The translations under genes were made by a program, and so were the position numbers. DNA of 7,831 nt from Rhodobiaceae bacterium (GTDB taxonomy: Bacteria > Pseudomonadota > Alphaproteobacteria > Micropepsales > Micropepsaceae), in assembly GCA_009885515.1 (NCBI GenBank), contig VFKO01000119.1, forward strand, positions 1 through 7,831, in the 5' to 3' direction. How positions within the stretch are numbered: position 1 is the stretch's first letter; each line of letters starts with the position of its first letter. Below the pieces are notes generated by a model. That model saw only the letters and a program-made list of their open reading frames with translations, was not told the DNA's origin and did not search any database. This document shows positions 1-6,671 of the stretch, in pieces.

Positions 1-47
1 CCAGTGCACTCAAGGTCGACGAAGACCGCTGACGCTCTTCGAAGAAG

Positions 48-94
48 ATTTCACCTCGAAGGCCACGAAGCGGTTGCTTCTTTACTGGTGAAAT
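48..94. repeat. Nested inverted repeat / hairpin in non-coding left end
   Basis: Outer arms ATTTCACC (48-55) and GGTGAAAT (87-94) are perfectly complementary over 8 bp. The 31-nt interior contains a second perfect hairpin, GAAGC (67-71), loop GGTT, GCTTC (76-80). No T-tract follows the outer stem, so it is not a classic intrinsic terminator. It could be the 3' structure of a gene lying left of the window, a small RNA fold, or chance. No function can be assigned. Confidence 0.4.
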
Positions 95-124
95 TTATGC
101 GTAGTCGCAATAAGCACATTCATG

Positions 125-300
125 GTCATCCCGTGCGCGATGCGGCGCTCTTGTGCCGCTTCGCTGACACGGGACCTACGCGGGACTCGGAGTTTTCAAT
201 TGAGAATTCGCCGCGGTTCAGTTTGTCTCATCAGCCTCACCACGGATGGGTCCCGCATCTGCGGAGCAGCACAAGAGTGCTGCACCGCGTGCGGGATGAC
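125..300. repeat. Long imperfect palindrome, likely interspersed intergenic repeat
   Basis: The left arm 125-176 (starting GTCATCCCG, ending CGGGACC) and the right arm 249-300 (ending CGGGATGAC) are reverse complements at 42 of 52 aligned positions. A 72-nt centre separates them. Nine of the ten differences are transitions, so about half remain G-U pairs in a transcript of either strand. The centre holds a further 14-nt palindrome at 193-206 and short CGCGG/CCGCG arms (179-183, 211-215). The element ends 8 bp beyond the ubiG stop codon, so on the minus strand it would sit in the ubiG 3' end and could act as a terminator or mRNA-stabilising hairpin. Size and symmetry resemble REP/MITE-like intergenic repeats of alphaproteobacterial genomes; that family assignment is inference. 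No transposase and no clear target-site duplication are seen. Confidence 0.65.
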
Positions 301-308
301 ATGGCGTG

Positions 309-1058
309 TTAGTTTTTCTCCGCCACCACCATGTAGTTCACGTCCGTGTCCGTTGACAACATCCACCCTCCCGTCAGCGGGTTGAACATCACGCCGGTTT
401 CGTTGCGGCCGTTGAGACCGGCACGGGCGAGAGCGGTGTCGAGTTCTGTTGGTTTGATGAACTTGTTCCAGTCGTGGGTGCCGCGGGGCAGCCAGCCCAA
501 TATGTATTCGGCGCCGACGATGGCCAGCGCGAAGGCTTTGGCGGTGCGGTTGATGGTGGCCACGAACATCAAGCCGCCGGGCTTGAGCATCGTGGCGCAG
601 CTTTTCAGGAACAAATTCAGGTCGGCGACGTGTTCGATGACTTCCATGTTGAGGATGACATCGAAGCGCTCGTCCCCGGCTGCCAGGTCTTCGGCGGTGG
701 TGGTGCGATAGTCGATGGCCAGATCGTTTTCGGCGGCATGAGTGCTTGCCGTCATGATGTTTTTTTCGGAGGCGTCGGCTCCCAGGACTGCAAAGCCCAA
801 GCGCGTCATAGGCTCACTGAGAAGACCGCCGCCGCAGCCGATATCCAGCAGGCGCAGGCCTGTGAACGGCGTCAGGCTCTTGGGGTCGCGTTTGAAGTGA
901 GCGATGGTCTGATCGCGAATAAATTTCAGGCGAACTGGGTTAAATTTGTGCAGAACGCCGAATTTGCCGTGCGGGTTCCACCACTCCGCTGCCAGGGCCG
1001 AGAATCGGGCTACCTCGGCCGCGTCAATTGTGGATGAAGGCGCTGTGACGACAGACAC
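309..1058 (-). CDS. ubiG: UbiG, bifunctional ubiquinone O-methyltransferase
   Basis: SAM-dependent methyltransferase that carries out both O-methylation steps of ubiquinone synthesis (2-polyprenyl-6-hydroxyphenol and 3-demethylubiquinone methylation) at the cytoplasmic face of the inner membrane. Residue numbers here count from the longer TTG-started form (259 aa). The family hallmark EWWNPHGKFGVLHKFNPVR lies at 35-53, SAM motif I LLDIGCGGG at 80-88, the acidic motif II region GADAS at 103-107, NMEVIEHV at 147-154, LKPGG at 168-172 and GTHDWNKFIKP at 203-213. Start choice: GTG at 1058-1056 gives 249 aa, begins near the usual family N-terminus, and has AGGA about 10 nt upstream. A TTG at 1088 in the same frame lacks a ribosome binding site and would lie almost on the predicted transcription start. 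The gene diverges from lysC and ends beside the long palindrome. Function is near certain; the exact start is not. Confidence 0.95.
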   Translation of the reverse strand: MSVVTAPSSTIDAAEVARFSALAAEWWNPHGKFGVLHKFNPVRLKFIRDQTIAHFKRDPKSLTPFTGLRLLDIGCGGGLLSEPMTRLGFAVLGADASEKNIMTASTHAAENDLAIDYRTTTAEDLAAGDERFDVILNMEVIEHVADLNLFLKSCATMLKPGGLMFVATINRTAKAFALAIVGAEYILGWLPRGTHDWNKFIKPTELDTALARAGLNGRNETGVMFNPLTGGWMLSTDTDVNYMVVAEKN

Positions 1059-1081
1059 TGTTGTGAAGTCCTGCTTGCTAC

Positions 1082-1110
1082 GTGACAAAGTCCAGAAGGC
1101 TAACTATACC
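1082..1110 (+). promoter_or_regulatory. Candidate sigma70-type promoter for lysC-ptsP
   Basis: GTGACA (1082-1087, one mismatch to TTGACA) is followed after 17 nt by TATACC (1105-1110, TATA core kept). It would start transcription near 1117, giving a leader of about 48 nt before the lysC ATG. No strong Shine-Dalgarno precedes that ATG. The assignment rests on motif and spacing only. Confidence 0.4.
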
Positions 1111-1128
1111 CCAGCCACCAGCAGTCAA
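1103..1128 (-). promoter_or_regulatory. Candidate promoter for ubiG, overlapping the lysC promoter
   Basis: On the minus strand TTGACT (complement of 1123-1128) is followed by TATAGT (complement of 1103-1108). The spacing is 14 nt, shorter than ideal; a weaker TAGTTA box gives 16 nt. Its -10 element overlaps that proposed for lysC on the other strand, so the two genes could not easily fire at once. A start near 1096 supports the downstream GTG (1058) as the ubiG start. Confidence 0.35.
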
Positions 1129-1164
1129 CCCCTTGATCAAACGGACGTAACGCCGCGCCACGCC

Positions 1165-2382
1165 ATGCCCAGACTTGTCATGAAGTTCGGTGGGACGTCT
1201 GTGGCGGACCTCGAGCGTATCCGAAATGTCGCCCTGAAGGTTCAACGCGAGGTCGAGCGGGGCTACGAGGTGGCCGTGGTGCTGTCGGCTATGGCCGGAG
1301 AAACCAACAAGCTGGTTTCCTTGGCACGCGAGCTGTCGCCGCTGCATGATGCGCGAGAGTATGACACGGTTGTTTCTGCCGGTGAGCAGGTGACGGTGGG
1401 GCTGCTTGCAATTGCGTTGCAGCATCTGGGGATTCAGGCGCGCTCGTGGCTGGGGTGGCAATTGCCCATTCATACCAGCGGGATGCATGGCTCGGCCGCC
1501 ATCACCGGCATTGATGTCAAAACTATTGAGGAGCGTCTGGCGCTGGGCCAAGTTGCTGTGGTGGCAGGCTTTCAGGGTTTGGGTCCTGATAACCGGATTA
1601 CAACTTTGGGGCGCGGCGGGTCGGATACGAGTGCGGTGGCGTTGGCGGGGGCGCTCAAGGCTGAGCGCTGCGATATTTATACCGACGTCGACGGCGTTTA
1701 CACGACCGATCCGCGAATCACGCCCAAGGCCCGCAAGCTGGACAAGATTTCATACGAAGAAATGCTCGAGATGGCGTCGCTGGGGGCTAAAGTCCTGCAG
1801 ACCCGTTCGGTAGAACTGGCAATGATACACCGCGTGCGGGTGCAGGTGCTTTCAAGTTTTGAAGATCTGCCGGGCACGCTGGTGTGCGACGAGGACGAGA
1901 TCGTGGAACAACAACTGGTCAGCGGCATTGCCTATAGCCGTGATGAAGCAAAAATCACCCTGGTGAAGGTGCCAGACCAACCGGGGGTGGCAGCAGCTAT
2001 TTTTGGCCCGCTGGCCGATGGTGGCATCAATGTCGACATGATCGTGCAGAATACGTCGGAAGACGGAAAATTCACCGACATGACGTTCACGGTAGGACGG
2101 GCTGAATTTGAGCGTGCGATCCACATCATCGAGCGCAATCATTCGACAATCGGCAATCAAAAGCTCCTGACGGACAAAGGTGTCGCCAAGGTCTCGGTCA
2201 TTGGTGTGGGGATGCGCGCCCATGCAGGCGTTGCGCAGACGATGTTCAAGACGCTGGCCGAAAAGGGCATCAATATCCAGGTTATTTCGACGTCTGAAAT
2301 CAAGATCAGCGTTTTGATTGCCGCTGAGTTCACCGACACGGCGGTGCGTGCGTTGCATACAGCTTACGGTTTGGACAAATAG
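1165..2382 (+). CDS. lysC: LysC, aspartate kinase with two ACT domains
   Basis: Cytosolic aspartokinase: phosphorylates L-aspartate to 4-phospho-L-aspartate, the committed step to lysine/diaminopimelate, threonine, methionine and isoleucine. The 405-aa length is typical of monofunctional enzymes. The N-terminal kinase domain shows KFGGTS (7-12), SAMAGETNKL (41-50), SAGEQV (71-76), TTLGRGGSDTSAVAL (146-160) and the nucleotide-binding TDVDGVYTTDPR (173-184). Two ACT regulatory domains follow, about 265-335 (with VPDQPGVAAAIFGPLADGGINV) and 343-400 (with VISTSEIKISVLIA), so feedback inhibition by lysine and/or threonine is expected. ATG 1165 gives MPRLVMKFGG, the usual alphaproteobacterial N-terminus; longer in-frame starts would run antisense into ubiG. 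No fused homoserine dehydrogenase is present. ptsP begins 7 nt after the stop, indicating an operon. Confidence 0.97.
   Translation: MPRLVMKFGGTSVADLERIRNVALKVQREVERGYEVAVVLSAMAGETNKLVSLARELSPLHDAREYDTVVSAGEQVTVGLLAIALQHLGIQARSWLGWQLPIHTSGMHGSAAITGIDVKTIEERLALGQVAVVAGFQGLGPDNRITTLGRGGSDTSAVALAGALKAERCDIYTDVDGVYTTDPRITPKARKLDKISYEEMLEMASLGAKVLQTRSVELAMIHRVRVQVLSSFEDLPGTLVCDEDEIVEQQLVSGIAYSRDEAKITLVKVPDQPGVAAAIFGPLADGGINVDMIVQNTSEDGKFTDMTFTVGRAEFERAIHIIERNHSTIGNQKLLTDKGVAKVSVIGVGMRAHAGVAQTMFKTLAEKGINIQVISTSEIKISVLIAAEFTDTAVRALHTAYGLDK
1891..1905 (+). promoter_or_regulatory. Possible internal ribosome binding site and GTG start for a LysC beta subunit
   Basis: GAGGA (1891-1895) lies 7 nt upstream of an in-frame GTG (1903-1905, codon 247 of lysC). 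Starting there would yield a 159-aa protein made of just the two ACT domains. In Bacillus and Corynebacterium the small beta subunit of alpha2beta2 aspartokinase is made from an internal start at the equivalent linker position. Here it may be coincidence, because the same bases encode an acidic D-E-D-E-I linker. Confidence 0.35.
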
Positions 2383-2389
2383 CTCCAAG

Positions 2390-4645
2390 ATGCCGACAAC
2401 AGGTCCTCTCCTGCTCTTGAAGAAAATGCGCGAGATCATGGAGCAGCGCATCACTTCTCAGGCGCGTCTGGATAAGATCGTGCACCTCATTGCTGCGAAT
2501 ATGGTGGCGGAAGTCTGCTCGATCTACCTGGCAAAAGCGGGCGGCTGGCTTGAGTTGTTCGCGACCGAGGGCTTGAACAAAGCGGCGGTGCACGCGACCC
2601 GCTTGAAAATGGGTGAGGGTATCGTCGGCGATGTCGCCTTGAATGGGCGCCCGCTCAATTTGTCAGACGCGCCCGCGCATCCCAGCTTTTCGTACCGCGC
2701 TGAAACGGGCGAAGATCCGTATCAATCCATGCTGGGTGTGCCGATCACGCGCAGCGGGCGTACGCTTGGCGTGTTGGCGGTACAGAATCGTACGCATCGC
2801 CACTACGGGGACGAAGAAGTCGAGGCACTGCTAACGGTCGCCATGATTTTGGCCGAGATGGTGGTGTCGGGTTCGCTGGGCGATCTGGGTGAGATCGATG
2901 CGGGTCCACGCCGTGACCGGCCGTGGCGGGGGAGCGGTGCTTCTTTTTGCGAAGGCATCGCCATGGGGCGGGCCGTGCTGCACGAGCCGCGCGTCAAGGT
3001 CGAAAAGCTGATCGCCGATGACCCGGCGAGTGAACGGTTACGGCTGGATCAGGCGATTGTCGATTTGCGCAACTCGCTCGACGCGCTGTTGGCGGCGGAA
3101 GACCATGTCATCACCGGTGAAACGCGCGATGTGCTTGAGACATATCGCATGTTTGCAGATGATCGCGGCTGGCTGCTCAAGCTGCGGGAGGCTGTGTTTA
3201 CGGGCCTGACCGCCGAAGCGGCGGTCGAGCGGGTACAAAATGACATGCGCGCCAGAATGGCCCGCCAGACGGATTCGCACATGCTTGACCGCATGCACGA
3301 CCTCGATGATCTGGCGAACCGGATGCTGCGGCATCTGACGGGCAAGTCTGATACGTCTGCGCATGAGTTGCTTCCGGCCGACACGATCCTGTTCGCGCGG
3401 ACGATGGGGCCTGCGGAACTGCTCGATTATGACCGCACCAAGCTGCGCGGACTGGTGCTTGAGGAAGGATCGCCAACGAGCCACGTGGCCATCGTTGCCC
3501 GCGCGCTCGACATTCCGCTGATCGGCCGCATCGAAGGCGTTATTGACCAGGTTGAGCCCGGTGATTGGGTGATTGCCGACGGTGACAGCGCCGATGTGCA
3601 TATCAGGCCCGCACACGATGTCCGGGAAGCCTATCGCCACAAGCTGGCCTTGCGCGCGCAACGGCAAGCGGCTTTTTCCGCGCAACGGGCGCAGCCGGCA
3701 GTGACCATTGATGGCGAGCGCATCAAGCTTATGATGAATGCCGGGTTAATCGCCGATCTGCCGCATCTGGAGGAGAGCGGGGCTGAAGGGATCGGACTGT
3801 TCCGGACCGAGCTGCAGTTCATGATTTCCGGTGAGATGCCGCGGCTGCAGAACCTGGTCGAGCTTTATGGCGCGGTGCTCGATAATGCGGCCGGGCGTCC
3901 GGTGGTCTTTCGTACGCTCGACCTGGGCGGTGACAAGGTTTTGCCTTATGTGCGGCCGGTCTCTGAGGAAAACCCGGCGATGGGCTGGCGGGCCATCAGG
4001 GTCACGCTGGACCGGCCCGCTTTGCTGCGCTACCAGATTCGAGCCCTGCTGAGGGCAGCCAAAGGCCGGGATCTTGACCTGATGTTTCCAATGGTAGCCG
4101 AAGTGGCCGAATTCAGCACTGCCAAGGCATTGGTCCAACGTGAGCTGGAGCGCCTGGCGAAAACCAAGGATCAGCCGCCGCGTAAAATCAGGGTCGGGAC
4201 GATGCTGGAGGTGCCGGCCCTGGCTTTCCAGTTGCCGGCGCTGCTGTCGATGACCGATTTCATTTCGGTGGGCTCGAATGATTTGGCCCAGTTTTTGTTT
4301 GCCAGTGACCGCGGCAACCCCAGGCTTGGCAACCGCTATGATGTTTTGAGTGCGCCTATGCTTAATTTTTTGAAACTCATCGTCGATGGCGCCCGCTCAC
4401 GCGGTGTCCCCGTGACCATCTGTGGCGAGATGGCGGGCCGGCCTTTGGAGGCGATGGCGCTGATCGGGTTGGGCTTCCGGTCGCTCTCGATGGCTCCGGC
4501 TTCCATTGGCCCGGTGAAGCAAATGTTGCTCAGTCTCAATTCTGGACGCCTTTCGACGTTTATGTCCGAACTGTACGGCCGTTCGGACCACTCGCTTCGA
4601 GAGTACTTGAAGCAATTTGCAATCAATGAGAGTGTGCAGATCTAA
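2390..4645 (+). CDS. ptsP: PtsP, phosphoenolpyruvate-protein phosphotransferase (Enzyme I-Ntr)
   Basis: First enzyme of the nitrogen phosphotransferase system: autophosphorylates on histidine from PEP and passes the phosphate to NPr, then EIIA-Ntr, a signalling relay tied to nitrogen and potassium status. The 751-aa protein has an N-terminal GAF sensor domain (about 25-160), an Enzyme I N-terminal region (about 185-310), the swivelling phosphohistidine domain with GSPTSHVAIVARALDIP (360-376; active His365), and a C-terminal PEP-binding TIM barrel. The barrel shows GIGLFRTELQFM (467-478), RTLDLGGDK (508-516), NPAMGWRAIR (528-537), GTMLEVPA (603-610), SVGSNDLAQFLFASDR (626-641) and CGEMAGRP (678-685; catalytic Cys678). 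ATG 2390 matches the family N-terminus. It lacks a clear Shine-Dalgarno and follows lysC by 7 nt, suggesting translational coupling. No NPr or EIIA gene is in the window. All key residues are intact. Confidence 0.96.
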   Translation: MPTTGPLLLLKKMREIMEQRITSQARLDKIVHLIAANMVAEVCSIYLAKAGGWLELFATEGLNKAAVHATRLKMGEGIVGDVALNGRPLNLSDAPAHPSFSYRAETGEDPYQSMLGVPITRSGRTLGVLAVQNRTHRHYGDEEVEALLTVAMILAEMVVSGSLGDLGEIDAGPRRDRPWRGSGASFCEGIAMGRAVLHEPRVKVEKLIADDPASERLRLDQAIVDLRNSLDALLAAEDHVITGETRDVLETYRMFADDRGWLLKLREAVFTGLTAEAAVERVQNDMRARMARQTDSHMLDRMHDLDDLANRMLRHLTGKSDTSAHELLPADTILFARTMGPAELLDYDRTKLRGLVLEEGSPTSHVAIVARALDIPLIGRIEGVIDQVEPGDWVIADGDSADVHIRPAHDVREAYRHKLALRAQRQAAFSAQRAQPAVTIDGERIKLMMNAGLIADLPHLEESGAEGIGLFRTELQFMISGEMPRLQNLVELYGAVLDNAAGRPVVFRTLDLGGDKVLPYVRPVSEENPAMGWRAIRVTLDRPALLRYQIRALLRAAKGRDLDLMFPMVAEVAEFSTAKALVQRELERLAKTKDQPPRKIRVGTMLEVPALAFQLPALLSMTDFISVGSNDLAQFLFASDRGNPRLGNRYDVLSAPMLNFLKLIVDGARSRGVPVTICGEMAGRPLEAMALIGLGFRSLSMAPASIGPVKQMLLSLNSGRLSTFMSELYGRSDHSLREYLKQFAINESVQI

Positions 4646-4690
4646 GGCAAGAGAAAACTCACCAAACTTATTTTGATGCCTGTGTCTGTT

Positions 4691-4719
4691 TTGCATTATT
4701 TAACTGGAAAGAGTGTAGT
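4691..4719 (+). promoter_or_regulatory. Weak candidate promoter ahead of the RodZ-like gene
   Basis: The 156-bp gap after ptsP is locally AT-rich. TTGCAT (4691-4696), then 17 nt, then TGTAGT (4714-4719) is the best -35/-10 pair I see; the overlapping TAGTAT at 4716-4721 is an alternative -10. A start here would leave a leader of about 75 nt. No convincing terminator for ptsP is visible, so read-through into the next gene is also possible. Confidence 0.28.
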
Positions 4720-4801
4720 ATTTGCCGAGATGAACCGGCGCAAGTTCACCGCTCGCGTCTGTCGGACCTAGGCAAAAAACCGGAATTGAGAGCACTGACC
4801 G

Positions 4802-5806
4802 ATGAGCATCGTTGTGAAAATGCCATCGCCTTGTGAGCCACGCGAGCGCCGCCTTCATCTGCGTGCAGTGTGTGAAGATGTTTGCGCGGACAGTGTCGGC
4901 TCGGTTTTGCGTGATCGCCGGGTTGAACGCGGCCTGGATGAGCGCGCGATTGCCGCGAAACTCAAAATGCGCGTCGATCAACTCAAGGCCATTGAAGCTG
5001 ACGACTTTGCGCGCCTGCCCGGACGGACATATGCGGTTGGCTTCATTCGCTCGTATGCAAGATGTCTGGGGTTGGACTCAGAGGCGTTGGTAGAGCAGTA
5101 CAAGCTGCAAACGGCGGCAACTGACCTCAACCAGCCGGTCGAGCTGAACTTTCCTGAGGTCACCGTTGAACACCGCAGACCCAACGGAAGCCTGCTGATT
5201 GTGGCGCTTGTGGTTGCGGTGGTGATCTATGGCATCGCGCAAATCACAATGCCGTCCCGCCCAACGGCTGTGACGGTGGCAAGTGCTGCGGACTCAGTGA
5301 TCGTTGTTGATCCGGCGCCTGCGCCCAAGCCTGTTGAAGTGGCGCCTCTGGCGCCAGCTGAAGTTGGGGTGGTGAATTTGAACGCGCCCGAACCTGACGC
5401 CGCGCAGACGAGCGAAGCGGCACCATTGTTCGCTACTCTGGTTCACGAATTCCCGGTGCCGCTGGCTGGCGAACCGATTGTGATCGCCGCGGCGGCGCAA
5501 GTTGGCGAATCACCAGCGGCGTCATCGCGAATCACTTTGAGGGCGCTCGAAACGACCTACGTGCAAATCAAAGACCCAGGGTTGCGCAAACGGCATGCGA
5601 TTTTGCTTGCTCGTGTCTTAAACCCGGGCGAATCATTTCAGGCGCCGGATCGTGCGGGTTTGGTGCTTCTGACTGGAAATGCTGGCGGAATTCAAGTGGA
5701 AGTTGATGGCCGCAGCGCCGGTGTGCTGGGCAAAAGCGGGCAAGTGATCAAGCGTCTGGCCCTTGAACCTGCGTATTTTCTGTCACGCATCGACACTTCC
5801 CGATAA
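4802..5806 (+). CDS. RodZ-like membrane-anchored helix-turn-helix protein
   Basis: 334-aa protein with the domain order of RodZ, the bitopic protein that links the MreB cytoskeleton to the cell-wall elongation machinery. An N-terminal Cro/XRE-type helix-turn-helix covers about 32-100 (VGSVLRDRRVERGLDERAIAAKL, then LPGRTYAVGFIRSYARCLGLD, a RodZ-family signature). A single membrane segment lies at about 130-147 (LLIVALVVAVVIYGIAQI), after the basic HRRPNG stretch, implying a cytoplasmic N-terminus. A Pro/Ala/Val-rich periplasmic linker spans about 150-240. The C-terminus (about 243-330) looks like the RodZ beta-sandwich DUF4115 domain (RITLRALETTYVQIKD; LNPGESFQAPDRAGLVLLTGNAGGIQVEVDG). The N-terminal extension before the HTH is about 30 residues, and no strong ribosome binding site precedes ATG 4802. 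Role in cell shape is inferred from the family; no mreB is nearby. Confidence 0.85.
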   Translation: MSIVVKMPSPCEPRERRLHLRAVCEDVCADSVGSVLRDRRVERGLDERAIAAKLKMRVDQLKAIEADDFARLPGRTYAVGFIRSYARCLGLDSEALVEQYKLQTAATDLNQPVELNFPEVTVEHRRPNGSLLIVALVVAVVIYGIAQITMPSRPTAVTVASAADSVIVVDPAPAPKPVEVAPLAPAEVGVVNLNAPEPDAAQTSEAAPLFATLVHEFPVPLAGEPIVIAAAAQVGESPAASSRITLRALETTYVQIKDPGLRKRHAILLARVLNPGESFQAPDRAGLVLLTGNAGGIQVEVDGRSAGVLGKSGQVIKRLALEPAYFLSRIDTSR

Positions 5807-5807
5807 T

Positions 5808-5826
5808 TCAAGCGTTCAGCGCTTGA
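5808..5826 (+). terminator. Hairpin just after the RodZ-like gene, possible terminator
   Basis: TCAAGCG (5808-5814) and CGCTTGA (5820-5826) form a perfect 7-bp stem with a TTCAG loop, starting 1 nt after the stop codon. The following sequence is C-rich and lacks a T-tract, so it is at best a weak or factor-dependent terminator or an mRNA 3'-end stabiliser. Confidence 0.4.
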
Positions 5827-5865
5827 CCCTGTCCTCCCACGCGAACACGCTCCTTAACAACGAGT

Positions 5866-5892
5866 GATTCGAATGCCTTGTGCGTTTGAATC
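5866..5892. promoter_or_regulatory. Inverted repeat upstream of tetR, candidate operator
   Basis: GATTCGAA (5866-5873) and TTTGAATC (5885-5892) are reverse complements at 7 of 8 positions, with an 11-nt spacer. A further pair, TTAAC (5853-5857) and GTTAA (5893-5897), nests outside it. TetR-type repressors usually bind such palindromes next to their own gene, so autoregulation is plausible. No confident -35/-10 pair is recognisable here. Confidence 0.35.
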
Positions 5893-5922
5893 GTTAATTG
5901 TTCATTTCGATTGAGGGGCACC

Positions 5923-6576
5923 ATGACAGACTTAGCCAATGCGGAAACGAATTCAGTGACACGTCCACGCGTCGGGCGCCCCCGGAGTGTGGAGTCACGG
6001 CGCGCCATTATTCAGTCGGCCATGACCATTTTGCAGACCGATGGGTACGCTGCGTTGAATATTGAAGCGATCGCGGCGAAAGCCGGCGTGTCGAAGCAGA
6101 CTATTTACCGGTGGTGGAACTCTGCAGCCTTTATCGTTCTGGAGGCTCTGCTGGCAGACATGCCGGCGCAAGAAAGCATCGCGCCGGATACCGGGACGCT
6201 TAAAAGCGATTTGCTGGAACTGGTGCGCCCGACTGTGCGGGCCCTGTCTCAGCGCCGCGGGCCTGTGTTCAAGGCGCTGATTGCGGAAGCGCAAGCCGAT
6301 GCGCGCTTTGCCGAAGCGTTCCGGACTTCGCTGATGTCGGCGCATCGCGAAATGGTGCGCGCCGTCGTCGGCCGGGCCAAGTTGCGCGGAGAGGTCGTGT
6401 TCGATGTCGATGAGGAACTGGCTGCAGACATGATCTTCGGGCCAATCTTGTTCCGGTTGCTCAATGGACACGCCCCGTTGGACGAAACATTTGCCTTTGG
6501 CCTGGTGGATACGACGGTTGCTGCCATGCGGTTCGTTGAAACCGGCATGCGCCGCGCGGCTGAGGCTGCTGAATAG
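5923..6576 (+). CDS. TetR/AcrR-family transcriptional regulator
   Basis: 217-aa one-component regulator. The N-terminal TetR DNA-binding domain occupies about 24-70. It has the first helix SRRAIIQSAMTILQTDGYAALNIEAI and the recognition helix-turn-helix IAAKAGVSKQTIYRWWNSAAF (50-70), preceded by a basic VGRPRS tail that may touch the minor groove. The C-terminal ligand/dimerisation half (about 90-215; FKALIAEAQADARFAEAFR, IFGPILFRLLNGHAPLDETF) resembles the TetR_C_11-type domain; the ligand cannot be predicted. ATG 5923 is chosen because GAGGGG (5913-5918) is an excellent ribosome binding site; an in-frame TTG at 5911 would overlap that site. Neighbours (RodZ-like, CinA-like) are not typical efflux or catabolic targets, so the regulon may lie elsewhere or be only itself. 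A strong terminator follows the gene. Confidence 0.9.
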   Translation: MTDLANAETNSVTRPRVGRPRSVESRRAIIQSAMTILQTDGYAALNIEAIAAKAGVSKQTIYRWWNSAAFIVLEALLADMPAQESIAPDTGTLKSDLLELVRPTVRALSQRRGPVFKALIAEAQADARFAEAFRTSLMSAHREMVRAVVGRAKLRGEVVFDVDEELAADMIFGPILFRLLNGHAPLDETFAFGLVDTTVAAMRFVETGMRRAAEAAE

Positions 6577-6625
6577 GTTCCAGCCTCTGGTGGTTTCACT
6601 GGGCGATTGCTATTAGACCGTACAT

Positions 6626-6657
6626 AAACGGCACAGCTAGGCTGATGCCGTTTTTTT
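6626..6657 (+). terminator. Strong intrinsic terminator after tetR, in the leader of the next gene
   Basis: AAACGGCA (6626-6633) pairs perfectly with TGCCGTTT (6646-6653). The stem continues inward with CAGC (6634-6637) and GCTG (6641-6644) around a TAG loop, with one bulged A (6645). A run of seven T (6651-6657) ends the structure. This is a canonical rho-independent terminator for tetR. It ends only 14 nt before the next gene's ATG, so it may also act as an attenuator for that gene. Confidence 0.85.
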
Positions 6658-6671
6658 GTATGGGGCGCAGG

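Noticed and set aside
3..32. Possible C-terminal tail of an upstream gene (SALKVDEDR then stop)
   Set aside because: Only nine codons are visible, and other frames are equally open at the edge; too little to call.
4..312. Plus-strand open frame at the left end (about 102 codons)
   Set aside because: It runs through both arms of the long palindrome, has no recognisable domain and no ribosome binding site, and its composition follows the repeat and not a protein.
474..1037. Plus-strand open frame opposite ubiG
   Set aside because: Low-complexity Gly/Ala-rich translation antisense to an intact, conserved ubiG.
4731..4748. TGAAC...GTTCA hairpin in the ptsP-RodZ gap
   Set aside because: Short 5-bp stem with an 8-nt loop and no T-tract; expected by chance in a gap of this size.
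6645..6671. Upstream ATG (6645) as the start of the CinA-like gene
   Set aside because: It lies inside the terminator hairpin, would encode the T-tract as MPFFC, and is absent from family N-termini.
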